Of a stretch of 64,000 nucleotides of DNA, positions 1 to 8,331 are shown in pieces. A program made the translations under genes and the position numbers. The notes under the pieces were generated by a model. It was not told where the DNA came from. It saw only the letters and a list, made by a program, of their open reading frames with translations, and did no database searches. Source of the stretch: Arthrobacter sp. EpRS71 (GTDB lineage Bacteria > Actinomycetota > Actinomycetes > Actinomycetales > Micrococcaceae); the NCBI RefSeq assembly GCF_001512285.1, contig NZ_LNUV01000001.1:374979-438978 (forward strand), given 5' to 3'. Position 1 is the stretch's first letter. Each line of letters starts with the position of its first letter.

Positions 1-1693
1 TGCTGGTCCGTGCGATGCGAAGGGTACGCTGCCCGATACCAACCGCGACCGCAGCCTTGGACAGGTCATCGACCATGATCACCACGTCCGCCGACTCGCT
101 GGCCGCAGTGGCACCTTTGGCACCCATGGCGATGCCGACGTCGGCCGCTGCCAGTACCGGAGCGTCGTTGACGCCGTCGCCAACCATCATCACGGGCCTC
201 AGCGGGAGCGCGGCTACGGCAGTAACTTTGTCAGCGGGCAGGCATTCGGCCATGACGTTGCTGATGCCGGCCTCCACGGCGATGTGGTGGGCCGTCGTTG
301 CAGCGTCTCCGGTCAGGAGCATCGTCTCCACCACCCCGAGCCTCCGAAGTTCCGTCAGGGTGTCCTTCGCATTTGGGCGCAATGGATCGCTCATGACCAG
401 AGTGCCGGCAAACCGGCCATCCACTCCTACGTAAATCCCGAGATGGCCTCCGGGCAGTGTCGTCATGTCGAAACCGCTCACCAGGGAACTGACGTAAGCA
501 GGTTTTCCGACCACTACGTGGTGGTCTCCGCAGTCGGCCGTGACACCGTTGGTTGCATGTTCACTAGCGCTCGTTGCCGGTACCAGAGCCAGGCCGCGCG
601 CTCGGGCTGCTGCGATGACTGAAGCCGCCAAAACGTGGGTGGAATACTGCTCAGCAGAGGCGGCCAACTGCAGCAGGGCGTTTTCGGACAGATTCGATGC
701 CGGGGCCACCCGGATTCCGGCCATGGCGGGGTTGCCTTGGGTGAGGGTCCCTGTCTTGTCGAAGACGGCGGTCCTGACTCTGCTGAGTTGCTCCAACGTC
801 CCGGCGTTCTTGATAATGATGCCGGCATGTGCGGCCCTGCTGGTCCCCGCAAGGAACGCGACAGGTGCAGCTATCAACAATGGGCATGGTGTGGCTACCA
901 CCAGAACCTCAGCGAACCGTCCCGGATCCTGGCTGAAGAACCACGCCGCGCCCGCCAGCACCAAAGCGACCAGAGTGAACGGCACCGCATACTTGTCGGC
1001 AAGCCGTACCGTCGGCGCGCGGCTTGCCGCAGCTTCCTGAACCAAGGCAACTATTTGGCTGTACTGGGAATCCCCTGCGGTGGCCGTGGCCTTCATACGC
1101 ACGGCATCGGCGCCGTTGATCGAACCGCTGAGCAGCAGTTCGCCCTTGGTTCGCTCAGCAGGCAGGCTTTCGCCCGTCAGCGCTGACTCGTCAAAGGTTC
1201 CGACGTCGGACAGCAAGGTGCCGTCCACCGGAACCAACTCTGACGGCCTGACCAGCAGCACGTCCCCCGGAACCACGGCATCCACCAAAATATCTTCCAC
1301 GGGCAGGCCGGGCCGTTCCCGGTGCGCATTCCGTGGGGACCGATCCAAGAGTGCACGGAGCTCCTTGGTGGCGCGGCCTTGGGCAAACTGTTCCAGCGCT
1401 TCGCCGCCTGTCAGCATCAGCACCACGATCAGGGATGCCAGGTATTCCCCCACCGCAACAGTTGAGCAAATGGCCATCACGGCCAGAAGGTCAATGCCCC
1501 AGCGCCCGTGCAGGAGCCCTTTGATCATGGTGACGGCCCGGTAGAGGGCAACACTAAGGGCAAAAATGCTCGCCAGCCCTTGGGCTGCTGGTATTAGTCC
1601 GATGACTGTCAGGACCACGACGGTGACGAGCACCACCACGGTTGCTGTCACTAATGGAAAGCGCAAGGCCGAGTGCAGCAGACGGTGTGTCAT
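1..1693 (-). CDS. P1B-type heavy-metal-translocating ATPase (C-terminal end cut by window)
   Basis: Membrane pump that couples ATP hydrolysis to metal-ion transport. The reading frame opens at an ATG at 1693, with an in-frame stop 7 codons or fewer upstream, and runs off the window start after about 564 codons. Visible motifs are TGES (actuator domain), the phosphorylation loop DKTGTLT with Asp312, the membrane motif TPCPLL with Cys270, and the hinge GDGVNDAP near the end. There is no N-terminal CxxC metal-binding domain; the protein starts directly with hydrophobic helices. TPC replaces the CPC of Cu/Zn/Cd pumps, so the ion cannot be assigned. The start lies 10 bp after the stop of a truncated alcohol dehydrogenase, which suggests a deletion joined the two genes. 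No clear Shine-Dalgarno is visible. Similar pumps belong to the DosR regulon of mycobacteria. Confidence 0.9.
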   Translation of the reverse strand, partial: MTHRLLHSALRFPLVTATVVVLVTVVVLTVIGLIPAAQGLASIFALSVALYRAVTMIKGLLHGRWGIDLLAVMAICSTVAVGEYLASLIVVLMLTGGEALEQFAQGRATKELRALLDRSPRNAHRERPGLPVEDILVDAVVPGDVLLVRPSELVPVDGTLLSDVGTFDESALTGESLPAERTKGELLLSGSINGADAVRMKATATAGDSQYSQIVALVQEAAASRAPTVRLADKYAVPFTLVALVLAGAAWFFSQDPGRFAEVLVVATPCPLLIAAPVAFLAGTSRAAHAGIIIKNAGTLEQLSRVRTAVFDKTGTLTQGNPAMAGIRVAPASNLSENALLQLAASAEQYSTHVLAASVIAAARARGLALVPATSASEHATNGVTADCGDHHVVVGKPAYVSSLVSGFDMTTLPGGHLGIYVGVDGRFAGTLVMSDPLRPNAKDTLTELRRLGVVETMLLTGDAATTAHHIAVEAGISNVMAECLPADKVTAVAALPLRPVMMVGDGVNDAPVLAAADVGIAMGAKGATAASESADVVIMVDDLSKAAVAVGIGQRTLRIARTS

Positions 1694-1702
1694 GTCCGCT
1701 GG

Positions 1703-2314
1703 TCAGTCATGAGGGTTTCGGCAGATCTCCGGAACACCAACGGCTTCCATGGCCGCAAGGCCAATGGATCCCGCCCCCACGATGCCCACGACGTCTTCCG
1801 GGGCCACGTGCCCGGCCTGGACTCCGATTTCGAAGGCCGTGGGCAGTATGTCGGAGAGCATCACGGCTTCGTCGTCGGTCACGCCGGGGGGCAGTTTGTG
1901 CAGGGAGTTCTCGGCATAGGGAACCCGAACGAATTCGGCCTGGGTACCGTCGATGAGGTGGCCGAAGATCCAGCCGGTTCCAGATTGTCCTTCGTCACCG
2001 AGACAGTGCGAAAACATGCCCTTCCTGCAATTGCCGCAATGCCCACATGACTTGATACAGGAGATGACCACCCTGTCACCCCGGCGGAGTGAACCGACCG
2101 AGCTCCCCACATCGGTGACGGTCCCCACCCCCTCGTGCCCGAGGATGCGCCCCGCCTGAACCGCAGGGACGTCTCCCTTGAGAATGTGCAGATCCGTACC
2201 GCAAATGGTGGTGGTGTCGATGCGCACGATTGCGTCGGTGGGGTGCAGAATGACGGGGTCCGAAACGTCTGTCCAAGACTTTTCGCCAGGGCCACCGTAG
2301 AAGAGTGCCTTCAT
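1703..2314 (-). pseudogene. zinc-dependent alcohol dehydrogenase, 3'-truncated
   Basis: The 203 residues match the N-terminal catalytic (GroES-like) half of medium-chain zinc alcohol dehydrogenases. Catalytic-zinc ligands Cys38 and the GHE at 60-61 are present, as is the structural-zinc set Cys90, Cys93, Cys96 and Cys104. The protein enters the NAD-binding fold (GAGSIGLAAM) and then diverges within a few residues and stops; family members have about 340-350 residues. Without the Rossmann domain it cannot bind cofactor as usual, so I call it a remnant. The start is convincing: ATG at 2314 with AAGGACGG about 8-14 bases upstream. The stop lies just before the ATPase start, so the missing part is probably a deletion rather than a point mutation. 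Confidence 0.8.
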
Positions 2315-2409
2315 GGTGTTGTTCCGTCCTTAATATGCCTGGCTGAAACACCGGGCGTCCCGGCATTCGTCCGGTGCCAGACGTTCGACGTCGGCACTTG
2401 GCCTTGTGT

Positions 2410-2880
2410 TCATTCCGAACCCGCCCTGGTGGCGTCGTCGAGCGGACTCCACCACGTCAGCGGTGGGGTTACTTTGAAGCGGCGCCCGGTCAACGAGGTG
2501 GGAACGATCCGGACAAAATGGTCCTTCCGCCCGGCCTGCCACGGGAAGAGCAGCAGACCGACAGTGTCCAGTACTTCCTGGGTCAGCTTGATGCTCTCTG
2601 CTTTGCCCTTGACCACCACACTCCACGCGACTCCCGATTGTGGGTCTACCCCGTCAGTTTCCAGCGCCACCGGTGTGGAACTGAGGGCGGCGTGGAGCTT
2701 ACTCCCCTCGCCGGTGCGGAAGACCAGCGTGCCGTGGTCTGCCTTGTAGTTAATGGGAAAGATGTCGGGATGGTCCTGCGCCCAAACTGCGAGTCGGCCC
2801 ACCGAGACGCTGCGCAGCAGTTCCCAACACTGCTTGTTGTCCAGGATCTCAGCTTCCGGGACCGTGGGTTTGTTCGTCAT
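2410..2880 (-). CDS. pyridoxamine 5'-phosphate oxidase-fold protein
   Basis: A 156-residue protein of the PNPOx-like split-barrel flavin/F420-binding family (Pyridox_ox_2 type). The recognisable parts are the opening segment around CWELLRSVSVGRLAV, the strand pair FPINYKADHGTLVFRT, and the closing SVVVKGKAE. Such proteins bind FMN, F420 or haem; the substrate is not predictable. I chose the ATG at 2880 (MTNKPTV), where homology begins, over an in-frame start 17 codons upstream. A DosR-box-like dyad lies about 35 bp upstream of the ATG. It is divergent from the sensor kinase gene, and a second member of the family sits at 8332-8775 in the same island. Confidence 0.85.
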   Translation of the reverse strand: MTNKPTVPEAEILDNKQCWELLRSVSVGRLAVWAQDHPDIFPINYKADHGTLVFRTGEGSKLHAALSSTPVALETDGVDPQSGVAWSVVVKGKAESIKLTQEVLDTVGLLLFPWQAGRKDHFVRIVPTSLTGRRFKVTPPLTWWSPLDDATRAGSE

Positions 2881-2914
2881 GGTTTGACCGTAGGTCCGGC
2901 TGGGCGGGGACAAC

Positions 2915-2930
2915 AGGGCACAAAGGCCCA
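2915..2930. promoter_or_regulatory. candidate DosR-like box (weak)
   Basis: Read on the minus strand this is TGGGCCTTTGTGCCCT, a dyad matching about 10 of 13 fixed positions of GGGACTTTNGTCCC, the DosR operator consensus as I remember it. It lies about 35 bp upstream of the flavin-fold gene at 2880. It is weaker than the sites at 5564 and 9392, and the assignment is inference. Confidence 0.35.
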
Positions 2931-3032
2931 CTCACGCAGCGTTTCGTAGCTGGTCGGCAAGCGCCAGAGTAGTCTGGCATCAGGACGCCGTTCGGTCCCC
3001 ACAGGAATTTCGGCATTCTTCGAAAGGAACTG

Positions 3033-4742
3033 GTGAACGACTCAGAAGCACCTGAGCCCCAACCCAACGTTGTGCCGCGGATCCGGATTGAGGACCTCCT
3101 GAAGGACTTCGTAGGCCGCGCCGGCGAGCTTCTCCTGGCGCAGGAAAGAACACGGGGCTTACTCGAAGCCGTTGTGGCAGTGGCAGAAGACCTGAGCCTG
3201 GAAGCGGTGCTGGACCGCGTGGTCACCTCTGCATGTAGCCTGCTTCAGGCGCGCTATGGTGCCTTGGGAGTCATCGGGGAGGACAACGCTCTCAGTCATT
3301 TCATTACGGTAGGTATAGACGGCGAGCTCGCCCAACGCATCGGCCCACTCCCTACTGGACACGGTGTCCTCGGACTGCTCATCACAGAGCCGGAACCGCT
3401 GCGCCTCCACGACCTCGGCCACCATCCGAAAGCCTACGGATTCCCGCAACACCACCCTCCCATGAAGTCGTTCCTGGGAGTCCCGGTGCGGGTAAGGGAT
3501 GTGGTGTTCGGGAATCTCTACCTGACCGAAAAAGAAGGCGGCGGAGATTTTACGCCGGAGGATGAGGACTTGGCCGTGGCGTTGGCTGCGGCGGCCGGCG
3601 TGGCGATCGAGAATGCCCGGCTCTACGAGGATGCCCGCCGCCGCGCCTCTTGGCTTGAGGCCTGCATGGACGTTACTGGAAGAATGCTCGGCGCCGACCA
3701 GCTGGGGAAAGCAGAAGACTCGGCATTGGACCTGATAGCGGCGAGAGCCCTCAGGGAGTCGGGTTCCCATCTGGCCTTGATCCTGGTTCCGTCTCCTCAT
3801 AAGCCCTATGTAGTGGCGGGCACGGCTGGTGCCCGTGGCGCTGAATTCGCTGGCGCGTCTTTGGCGATGAAAGCCGCGGAAGTGCAGGGCGTCGCAAGCA
3901 CCGGAAAGGCCACTCGCCTTGATGACTCCAAGGATCTGCTCGGTCTCGCCAACGAAGGGGCGTCGGCCCGGCTGCTGATCATCGACCTCAGCGCCCAAGG
4001 AGCCCATCATGGCCTGTTGGTCCTTGCCCGCGATCCCGGTACAGGTAATTTTTCAAAGACCGATGTGGAGATGGGGGCGGTCTTCGGTTCCCACGTGGCA
4101 CTCGCGCTGGCGCTGGAACGGATTCACCGGCTCCGGGAACAAGTGGTGGTGTTCTCCGACAGGGACAGAATCGCACGGGATCTCCATGACCTGGTCATAC
4201 AACGGCTGTTTGCAGCTGGCCTGAGCGTCCAAAGCCTCCGGCGTTTCACAACTGGCGAGGCTGCCTTGAGCAAGATCGACTCAGTGACCGAAGAGCTGGA
4301 CACGAGTATCCGCGATCTCCGCAACACCATCTATTCGCTGCAGGCCAGTACCCGTGAGCGGGAGTCGTTGAGCGGCCGCATCCTGCAGTCGATCCAGGCC
4401 GGCGCCAAGTCCCTGCCGTACGCGCCACATCTGACGCTGGCTGGTGCCGTTGACTCGGTAGATGACGAAGCCATCATCAAACACTTGCTTGCTGTCGTAT
4501 CTGAAGGCCTCAGCAATGCCGTGCGCCACTCAGGAGCTCAATCCATCAACGTTTCAGTGTCAGTGGCCGAAGGACGGCTGACCTTGGAAATGATGGATGA
4601 CGGATGTGGGTTTGTCGATCCTGCCCCGGGAAACGGTCTGGCCAACATAGCTCTGCGCGCAAAGGAGATGAACGGCACCAGTACCATCACCAGTGCGCCT
4701 GGAAACGGGACATCGATGACATGGTCTGTGCCGCTGAGCTGA
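3033..4742 (+). CDS. devS: DevS/DosS-like GAF-domain sensor histidine kinase
   Basis: Redox, oxygen or NO-sensing kinase that would phosphorylate a NarL-type regulator, probably the one encoded tail-to-tail at 4747. The order is an N-terminal linker, GAF-A (about 50-200), GAF-B (about 205-365), HisKA_3 with phospho-acceptor His385 in ARDLHDLVIQRLF, and HATPase_c with N-box EGLSNAVRHSGA (491-502), DDGCGF (522-527) and GNGLANI (533-539). GAF-A holds GFPQHHPPMKSFLGVPVRVR; His141 aligns with the proximal haem ligand (His149) of mycobacterial DosS as I recall it. The start is GTG at 3033 with AAAGGAAC just upstream. Length is 569 residues, close to DosS/DosT. Haem binding is inferred from alignment by eye. 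The gene is convergent with its regulator, unlike the devR-devS operon of mycobacteria. Confidence 0.9.
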   Translation: MNDSEAPEPQPNVVPRIRIEDLLKDFVGRAGELLLAQERTRGLLEAVVAVAEDLSLEAVLDRVVTSACSLLQARYGALGVIGEDNALSHFITVGIDGELAQRIGPLPTGHGVLGLLITEPEPLRLHDLGHHPKAYGFPQHHPPMKSFLGVPVRVRDVVFGNLYLTEKEGGGDFTPEDEDLAVALAAAAGVAIENARLYEDARRRASWLEACMDVTGRMLGADQLGKAEDSALDLIAARALRESGSHLALILVPSPHKPYVVAGTAGARGAEFAGASLAMKAAEVQGVASTGKATRLDDSKDLLGLANEGASARLLIIDLSAQGAHHGLLVLARDPGTGNFSKTDVEMGAVFGSHVALALALERIHRLREQVVVFSDRDRIARDLHDLVIQRLFAAGLSVQSLRRFTTGEAALSKIDSVTEELDTSIRDLRNTIYSLQASTRERESLSGRILQSIQAGAKSLPYAPHLTLAGAVDSVDDEAIIKHLLAVVSEGLSNAVRHSGAQSINVSVSVAEGRLTLEMMDDGCGFVDPAPGNGLANIALRAKEMNGTSTITSAPGNGTSMTWSVPLS

Positions 4743-4746
4743 TCCT

Positions 4747-5445
4747 TTAGCGCAGGGAACCGGCATCCTCTTCAGGTGCTTGAGCCATGAACACCGCCGC
4801 CTGGGTTCGGCGTTCAAACCCTAGCTTGGCCAGCAGGGACGAGACGTAGTTCTTCACCGTCTTCTCGGCCAGGAGCATCTCCTCGCCGATCTGGCGATTG
4901 GTCATGCCTTGACCAACATACTCAAGGACACGGCGCTCTTGCGGCGTGAGGGAAGCTGTCCTGGGATCCTGTCTCTTCGGCGTCGTGAGGCCCTGCACGA
5001 TTCTCGTCTTGACGGCGTCGTCGAACAACGACTCGCCGTGGGCAGCTTTGCGTAAGGCACCCAGCAGGTCTGTGCCCCCGATTTCCTTCAGGACGTAGCC
5101 TGCAGCCCCGGCAAGAACAGCGGCGCGGAGGGCTTGTTCGTCGTCGTAACTAGTCAAGATCAGGCAATTCAGTCCAGGGTCCACGGAGCGAACGTCCCGG
5201 CACACCGCGATTCCGGTGCCGTCGGGCAACCGTGCGTCCAGAACAGCGACATCGGGACGCAATGCCGGAATCCGGCGCGTCGCTTCTTCCGCCGAACCAG
5301 ACATGCCGACAACCACGAAACCTTCGTCTTCCAAGAGTTCCTGGAGGCCTCTGCGAACCAGCTCATGGTCGTCGAGGATGAAAACGCGGATTGGCTCTCC
5401 GGGGGAAACGCCGGTGGCTTCACCGGCTGTTTCTGGGCGATCCAT
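4747..5445 (-). CDS. devR: DevR/DosR-like NarL-family response regulator
   Basis: DNA-binding response regulator of 232 residues, expected to take phosphate from the neighbouring DevS-like kinase and activate dormancy or stress genes. The receiver domain (18-135) has Asp25/Asp26, phospho-acceptor Asp70 in VLDARLPDG, Thr98 and Lys120. The LuxR-type HTH lies at about 165-225. Its recognition region, LAEKTVKNYVSSLLAKLGF, is almost identical to that of mycobacterial DosR, including the Lys/Asn positions that contact DNA. I chose the ATG at 5445, preceded by CAGGAGAATC, over an upstream ATG lacking such a site. Its stop is 4 bp from the kinase stop on the other strand. Two DosR-like boxes lie about 95-130 bp upstream, consistent with autoregulation. 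Confidence 0.9.
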   Translation of the reverse strand: MDRPETAGEATGVSPGEPIRVFILDDHELVRRGLQELLEDEGFVVVGMSGSAEEATRRIPALRPDVAVLDARLPDGTGIAVCRDVRSVDPGLNCLILTSYDDEQALRAAVLAGAAGYVLKEIGGTDLLGALRKAAHGESLFDDAVKTRIVQGLTTPKRQDPRTASLTPQERRVLEYVGQGMTNRQIGEEMLLAEKTVKNYVSSLLAKLGFERRTQAAVFMAQAPEEDAGSLR

Positions 5446-5537
5446 GATTCTCCTGTCCGGCGGCCGATGGCCGCAATATCGAGAGCTTTGTGTAGGCGGC
5501 TCTGCCAAATTCTTGCCGACTGCCGGCCCTGCCCACA

Positions 5538-5579
5538 AGGGCCCAAGGACCCTGCCGGCGCGTGTGACTTTAGGCCCTG
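5538..5579. promoter_or_regulatory. two DosR-like boxes in the divergent devR / SPW-remnant promoter region
   Basis: Bases 5564-5579 read GTGACTTTAGGCCCTG, close to the DosR consensus GGGACTTTNGNCCCT. Bases 5538-5553 read AAGGGCCCAAGGACCC, a degenerate dyad (AGGG-N8-CCCT) of the same type. The stronger site differs by a single base from the box at 9392-9407. They lie between the regulator gene (minus, start 5445) and the 43-codon gene (plus, start 5686) and could serve both. The function is inferred from the box match and from the DosR-like recognition helix of the neighbouring regulator. Confidence 0.55.
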
Positions 5580-5685
5580 TTGAGAACGCGCCGTTTTACC
5601 GACGCTGGAAGAACGGGAGACCCGAAACCGCTCGCAGAAGATGGGCGGCCCCGGTATCGGACAAAATGAAGGAGTATCGATCCCC

Positions 5686-5817
5686 ATGAAGAAATGGACG
5701 CGTTGGCAGGACTACACCGTGATCGCGGCCGGCGCAGCGTGGAGTGCCTGGATCCCAGGCGCGGTGGCCTTGGTGGTGACCGCTCTGGCGATCAAGCCAA
5801 GCACTGACAAGCACTGA
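5686..5817 (+). pseudogene. internally deleted SPW-repeat membrane protein (43 codons)
   Basis: A short open frame with GAAGGAG 11 bases before the ATG. It begins MKKWTRWQDYTVIAAG, the usual opening of SPW-repeat membrane proteins, and continues directly with AAWSAWIPGAVALVVTALAI, which resembles the end of the last helix in that family. Full-length members have about 100-140 residues with two SPW motifs; both motifs are missing here. The simplest reading is an in-frame internal deletion that leaves one hydrophobic helix. It may still be translated as a micro-protein. Two DosR-like boxes lie 107-148 bp upstream. The family assignment rests on the two end segments only. Confidence 0.6.
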
Positions 5818-5871
5818 GGAATACAGGCACCACCATGTGGCGTCTACGCCATAACCACCAAATCACCCATC

Positions 5872-5895
5872 GGCGCCGCGTCACCGCGCGGCGCC
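5872..5895 (+). terminator. GC-rich hairpin after the SPW remnant
   Basis: GGCGCCGCG pairs perfectly with CGCGGCGCC across a 6-base loop. There is no T-run after it, as is common for actinobacterial terminators. It lies 55 bp after the stop at 5817 and 90 bp before the metallo-hydrolase start. Confidence 0.45.
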
Positions 5896-5984
5896 CATGG
5901 CTTCATTGCAGTGAGCAACCCTCAATGGCCCGGCCTTGGTTCACCCCGTGGAGCCGTACCCTGCCTTAAGGATGGAGCATCGTC

Positions 5985-7301
5985 ATGGCCACCAAAAACC
6001 CCGCAACGCTGCGCTTTCTGGGCGCCACGGATACCGTCACTGGCTCCCGCTACCTTGTGGACTTCCACGGGACACGAATCCTGGTCGACTGTGGGCTGTT
6101 CCAAGGCTACAAACGCCTCCGCTTACGGAACAGGCAGCCTTTTCCTGTCTCCCCTGCATCCATCGACGCTGTCTTGCTGACGCATGCCCACTTGGACCAC
6201 ACCGGGTACGTTCCCAGGCTCGTGAGGGATGGTTTCAGAGGTCCCGTCCATGCCACACACGGGACCACCGAACTGTGCAAACTCCTGCTGCCAGACAGCG
6301 GACACCTGCAGGAAGAAGAGGCCAGGTACGCCGACCACCGTGGATCGTCCATCCACACTCCTGCCGTGCCCCTGTATACGGCGGCAGATGCAGTGAAGTC
6401 GCTCAATAGTTTCCGCCCCGTTGAGTTCGACAAGGCCCTTGACCTCGGCAGCGGCGTCGAGGCCACTTTCGTGCCAGCCGGTCACATCCTGGGAGCGGCG
6501 CAGCTACAGATCCGAGTGGGCGGCAACTCCCTTCATTTCACCGGCGACCTGGGCCGCGACGACGACCCGCTCATGTATCCTCCCCGGGAGCTTGAGGCCG
6601 TCGACGTGTTGGTAACGGAGTCCACCTACGGCAACAGGACCCACCCAGCCGGTAGCTCTGAGGTGGAACTCGGCGAGGTGGTTTCCCGGGTGGCGAAGCG
6701 CAGCGGAGTCATACTGATCGCGGCATTTGCCGTTGGCAGGGCGGAGACACTCATGCTTCAGTTGGCGCGGCTTCGCCGAAAAGGCCTCATTCCGGATATT
6801 CCCGTGTATCTCAACAGCCCCATGGCCATCGATGCTTCCTATATGTATCAGCAGCATCCGGACGAACACCGCCTTCACCCGGATGAATTCAAGGACATGT
6901 ACCGGGTGGCCACTATGACCCGGTCGGCAGACGGCTCCAAGCTCCTTAACCTCAGGGGTGGTCCCATGATCATCATCTCCGCCAGCGGAATGCTGACCGG
7001 AGGACGAATATTGCATCACATCGAGGCGTACGGCAATGACCCCAACAACGCGATCGTCCTGAGCGGATACCAGGCCGCCGGCACCAGGGGTGCAGCTCTG
7101 GAGGCCGGGTCACGTGAGCTGAGGGTCTACGGGCAAGACGTCCAAATCCGGGCAGAGGTGGTTCGACTCGAAGGATTCAGCGCCCACGCCGACTCGGACG
7201 CCATCATCCGGTGGATGCATTCAGCCCCGCAAGCACCACGAATGACGTACATCACCAGACCATCGCCATCGCCACACCGGAATAAGGACTTCCGGCCCTA
7301 A
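5985..7301 (+). CDS. MBL-fold beta-CASP RNA metallo-hydrolase, altered C-terminus
   Basis: Predicted zinc-dependent RNA nuclease of the metallo-beta-lactamase/beta-CASP (CPSF-like) family, 438 residues. The signature HAHLDH gives zinc ligands His67, His69, Asp71 and His72. Further metal motifs are PAGHILGA and FTGDLGRDDDP. The beta-CASP part has STYGNRTH, AFAVGRAET, INSAS-type SASGMLTGG and FSAHAD. The start has AAGGATGGAG 6 or more bases upstream. After MTYITR the sequence becomes Pro/Ser/His-rich and stops, whereas relatives continue with a THGEP-type motif and about 25 more residues. A frameshift or small deletion close to base 7255 is likely. The last motif contributes a metal-side histidine in relatives, so activity may be reduced. 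Confidence 0.88.
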   Translation: MATKNPATLRFLGATDTVTGSRYLVDFHGTRILVDCGLFQGYKRLRLRNRQPFPVSPASIDAVLLTHAHLDHTGYVPRLVRDGFRGPVHATHGTTELCKLLLPDSGHLQEEEARYADHRGSSIHTPAVPLYTAADAVKSLNSFRPVEFDKALDLGSGVEATFVPAGHILGAAQLQIRVGGNSLHFTGDLGRDDDPLMYPPRELEAVDVLVTESTYGNRTHPAGSSEVELGEVVSRVAKRSGVILIAAFAVGRAETLMLQLARLRRKGLIPDIPVYLNSPMAIDASYMYQQHPDEHRLHPDEFKDMYRVATMTRSADGSKLLNLRGGPMIIISASGMLTGGRILHHIEAYGNDPNNAIVLSGYQAAGTRGAALEAGSRELRVYGQDVQIRAEVVRLEGFSAHADSDAIIRWMHSAPQAPRMTYITRPSPSPHRNKDFRP

Positions 7302-7384
7302 CCGGCACTAAGAACACGGTACAAACTGGCAACAAGGCCCCGGCCGACGTCCGGGGAACCCATCAACGAAGAACGGGCCCAGCC

Positions 7385-8248
7385 ATGAATGAAGCAATTG
7401 TCGTCGGTGTCAACGATTCACCCAGCAGCGAGGCTGCCATGGGATGGGCCATGCATAGAGCCGCCACTTTGAAGCTGCCGGTACAGCTTGTCCATGCCGT
7501 GGATGACCGCTGGGCGTACGATTCTGTGGGCTATAACGAGTGGATCCGGGAATCCGGCATCAACTTTCTTGCCGCTGCGAAGGACCGGGCCGCCAAGATG
7601 GAACCCACCGTCAATGTCACCACGGACCTCGTCTCTGGTGGGGCCGGCTACGCTTTGGGCAAGAGGTCCAAAAAGGCCGCCATGGTGGTCATTGGTTCCG
7701 GCCATGGTTGGGCTGGCGGTTCCCTGACAGATCGCGCTTTACAGGTTGCCGCCGTTGCGCGTTGTCCCGTAGCAGTTATCGGTGAGCACGACATGACACA
7801 CCGCAAAGGGATTGTAGTTGGCGTGGATGGTTCTGAAGAGGCCACACAGGCCGTCGCATTTGCCGCAGCAGAGGCCGACCGCCAGGGCCAAGAGCTGACT
7901 GTCCTCCATGCCTTCCTCACACCAGAACCATGGGTAACCCGCGGCGTACCCCACACCAACTACTTCGAGGTCATCACGGAAGAGGAGCGCGTGGTCTTGG
8001 CCGAGACTGTCGCCGGATTGGCAGACAAGTACCCTGATCTGGTGGTGCACCAGGTCCTCGACACCCACACACGGCCCGCCGAAGCATTGCTCGCGGCAGG
8101 GGCCACTGCGCAGTTGCTGGTGGTCGGTAGCCGTGGACGAGGCAGCTTCAAACGCCTCTTGTTGGGTTCCACAGCGCACGCAGTTCTCACCAAATTGCCG
8201 TGTCCCACAATTATCGCGCGGATCAGCCCGGTCAAACACTCCGACTGA
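7385..8248 (+). CDS. universal stress protein with two Usp domains
   Basis: Cytoplasmic nucleotide-binding stress protein of 287 residues made of two tandem Usp domains (about 3-135 and 138-280). Both open with the conserved strand (IVVGVNDS and IVVGVDGS). Only the second keeps the full ATP-binding motif G-x2-G-x9-G-S, seen in GSRGRGSFKRLLLGST; the first has GSGHGWAGGSLTD, which is degenerate. This is the layout of the tandem Usp proteins controlled by DosR in mycobacteria. The gene follows the metallo-hydrolase by 83 bp. No convincing DosR box was found in that gap, so it may be read through from upstream. A strong bidirectional terminator follows. Confidence 0.92.
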   Translation: MNEAIVVGVNDSPSSEAAMGWAMHRAATLKLPVQLVHAVDDRWAYDSVGYNEWIRESGINFLAAAKDRAAKMEPTVNVTTDLVSGGAGYALGKRSKKAAMVVIGSGHGWAGGSLTDRALQVAAVARCPVAVIGEHDMTHRKGIVVGVDGSEEATQAVAFAAAEADRQGQELTVLHAFLTPEPWVTRGVPHTNYFEVITEEERVVLAETVAGLADKYPDLVVHQVLDTHTRPAEALLAAGATAQLLVVGSRGRGSFKRLLLGSTAHAVLTKLPCPTIIARISPVKHSD

Positions 8249-8281
8249 AAGCAACAGTGCACCCCAAACCCGGGGTCACTT

Positions 8282-8321
8282 AAAGTGCGGGCTTGCCGGT
8301 CCCCGGGCAAGCCCGCACTTT
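8282..8321. terminator. bidirectional terminator, 16-bp perfect stem
   Basis: AAAGTGCGGGCTTGCC pairs with GGCAAGCCCGCACTTT around an 8-base loop. It separates the convergent universal stress gene (ends 8248) and the flavin-fold gene (ends 8332), with A-tract and T-tract ends serving both directions. Confidence 0.85.
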
Positions 8322-8331
8322 CGCGTTTCAG

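Noticed and set aside
2950..3032. Dyad GGAC-N8-GTCC upstream of the sensor kinase
   Set aside because: The half-site spacing is 8, not 4, and the central T/A core is missing, so it does not fit the DosR box.
7301..7384. Possible DosR-like box before the tandem Usp gene
   Set aside because: CCCCGG/CCGGGG forms a hairpin, but no stretch fits the GACTTT-N-GGCCC core without extra gaps.
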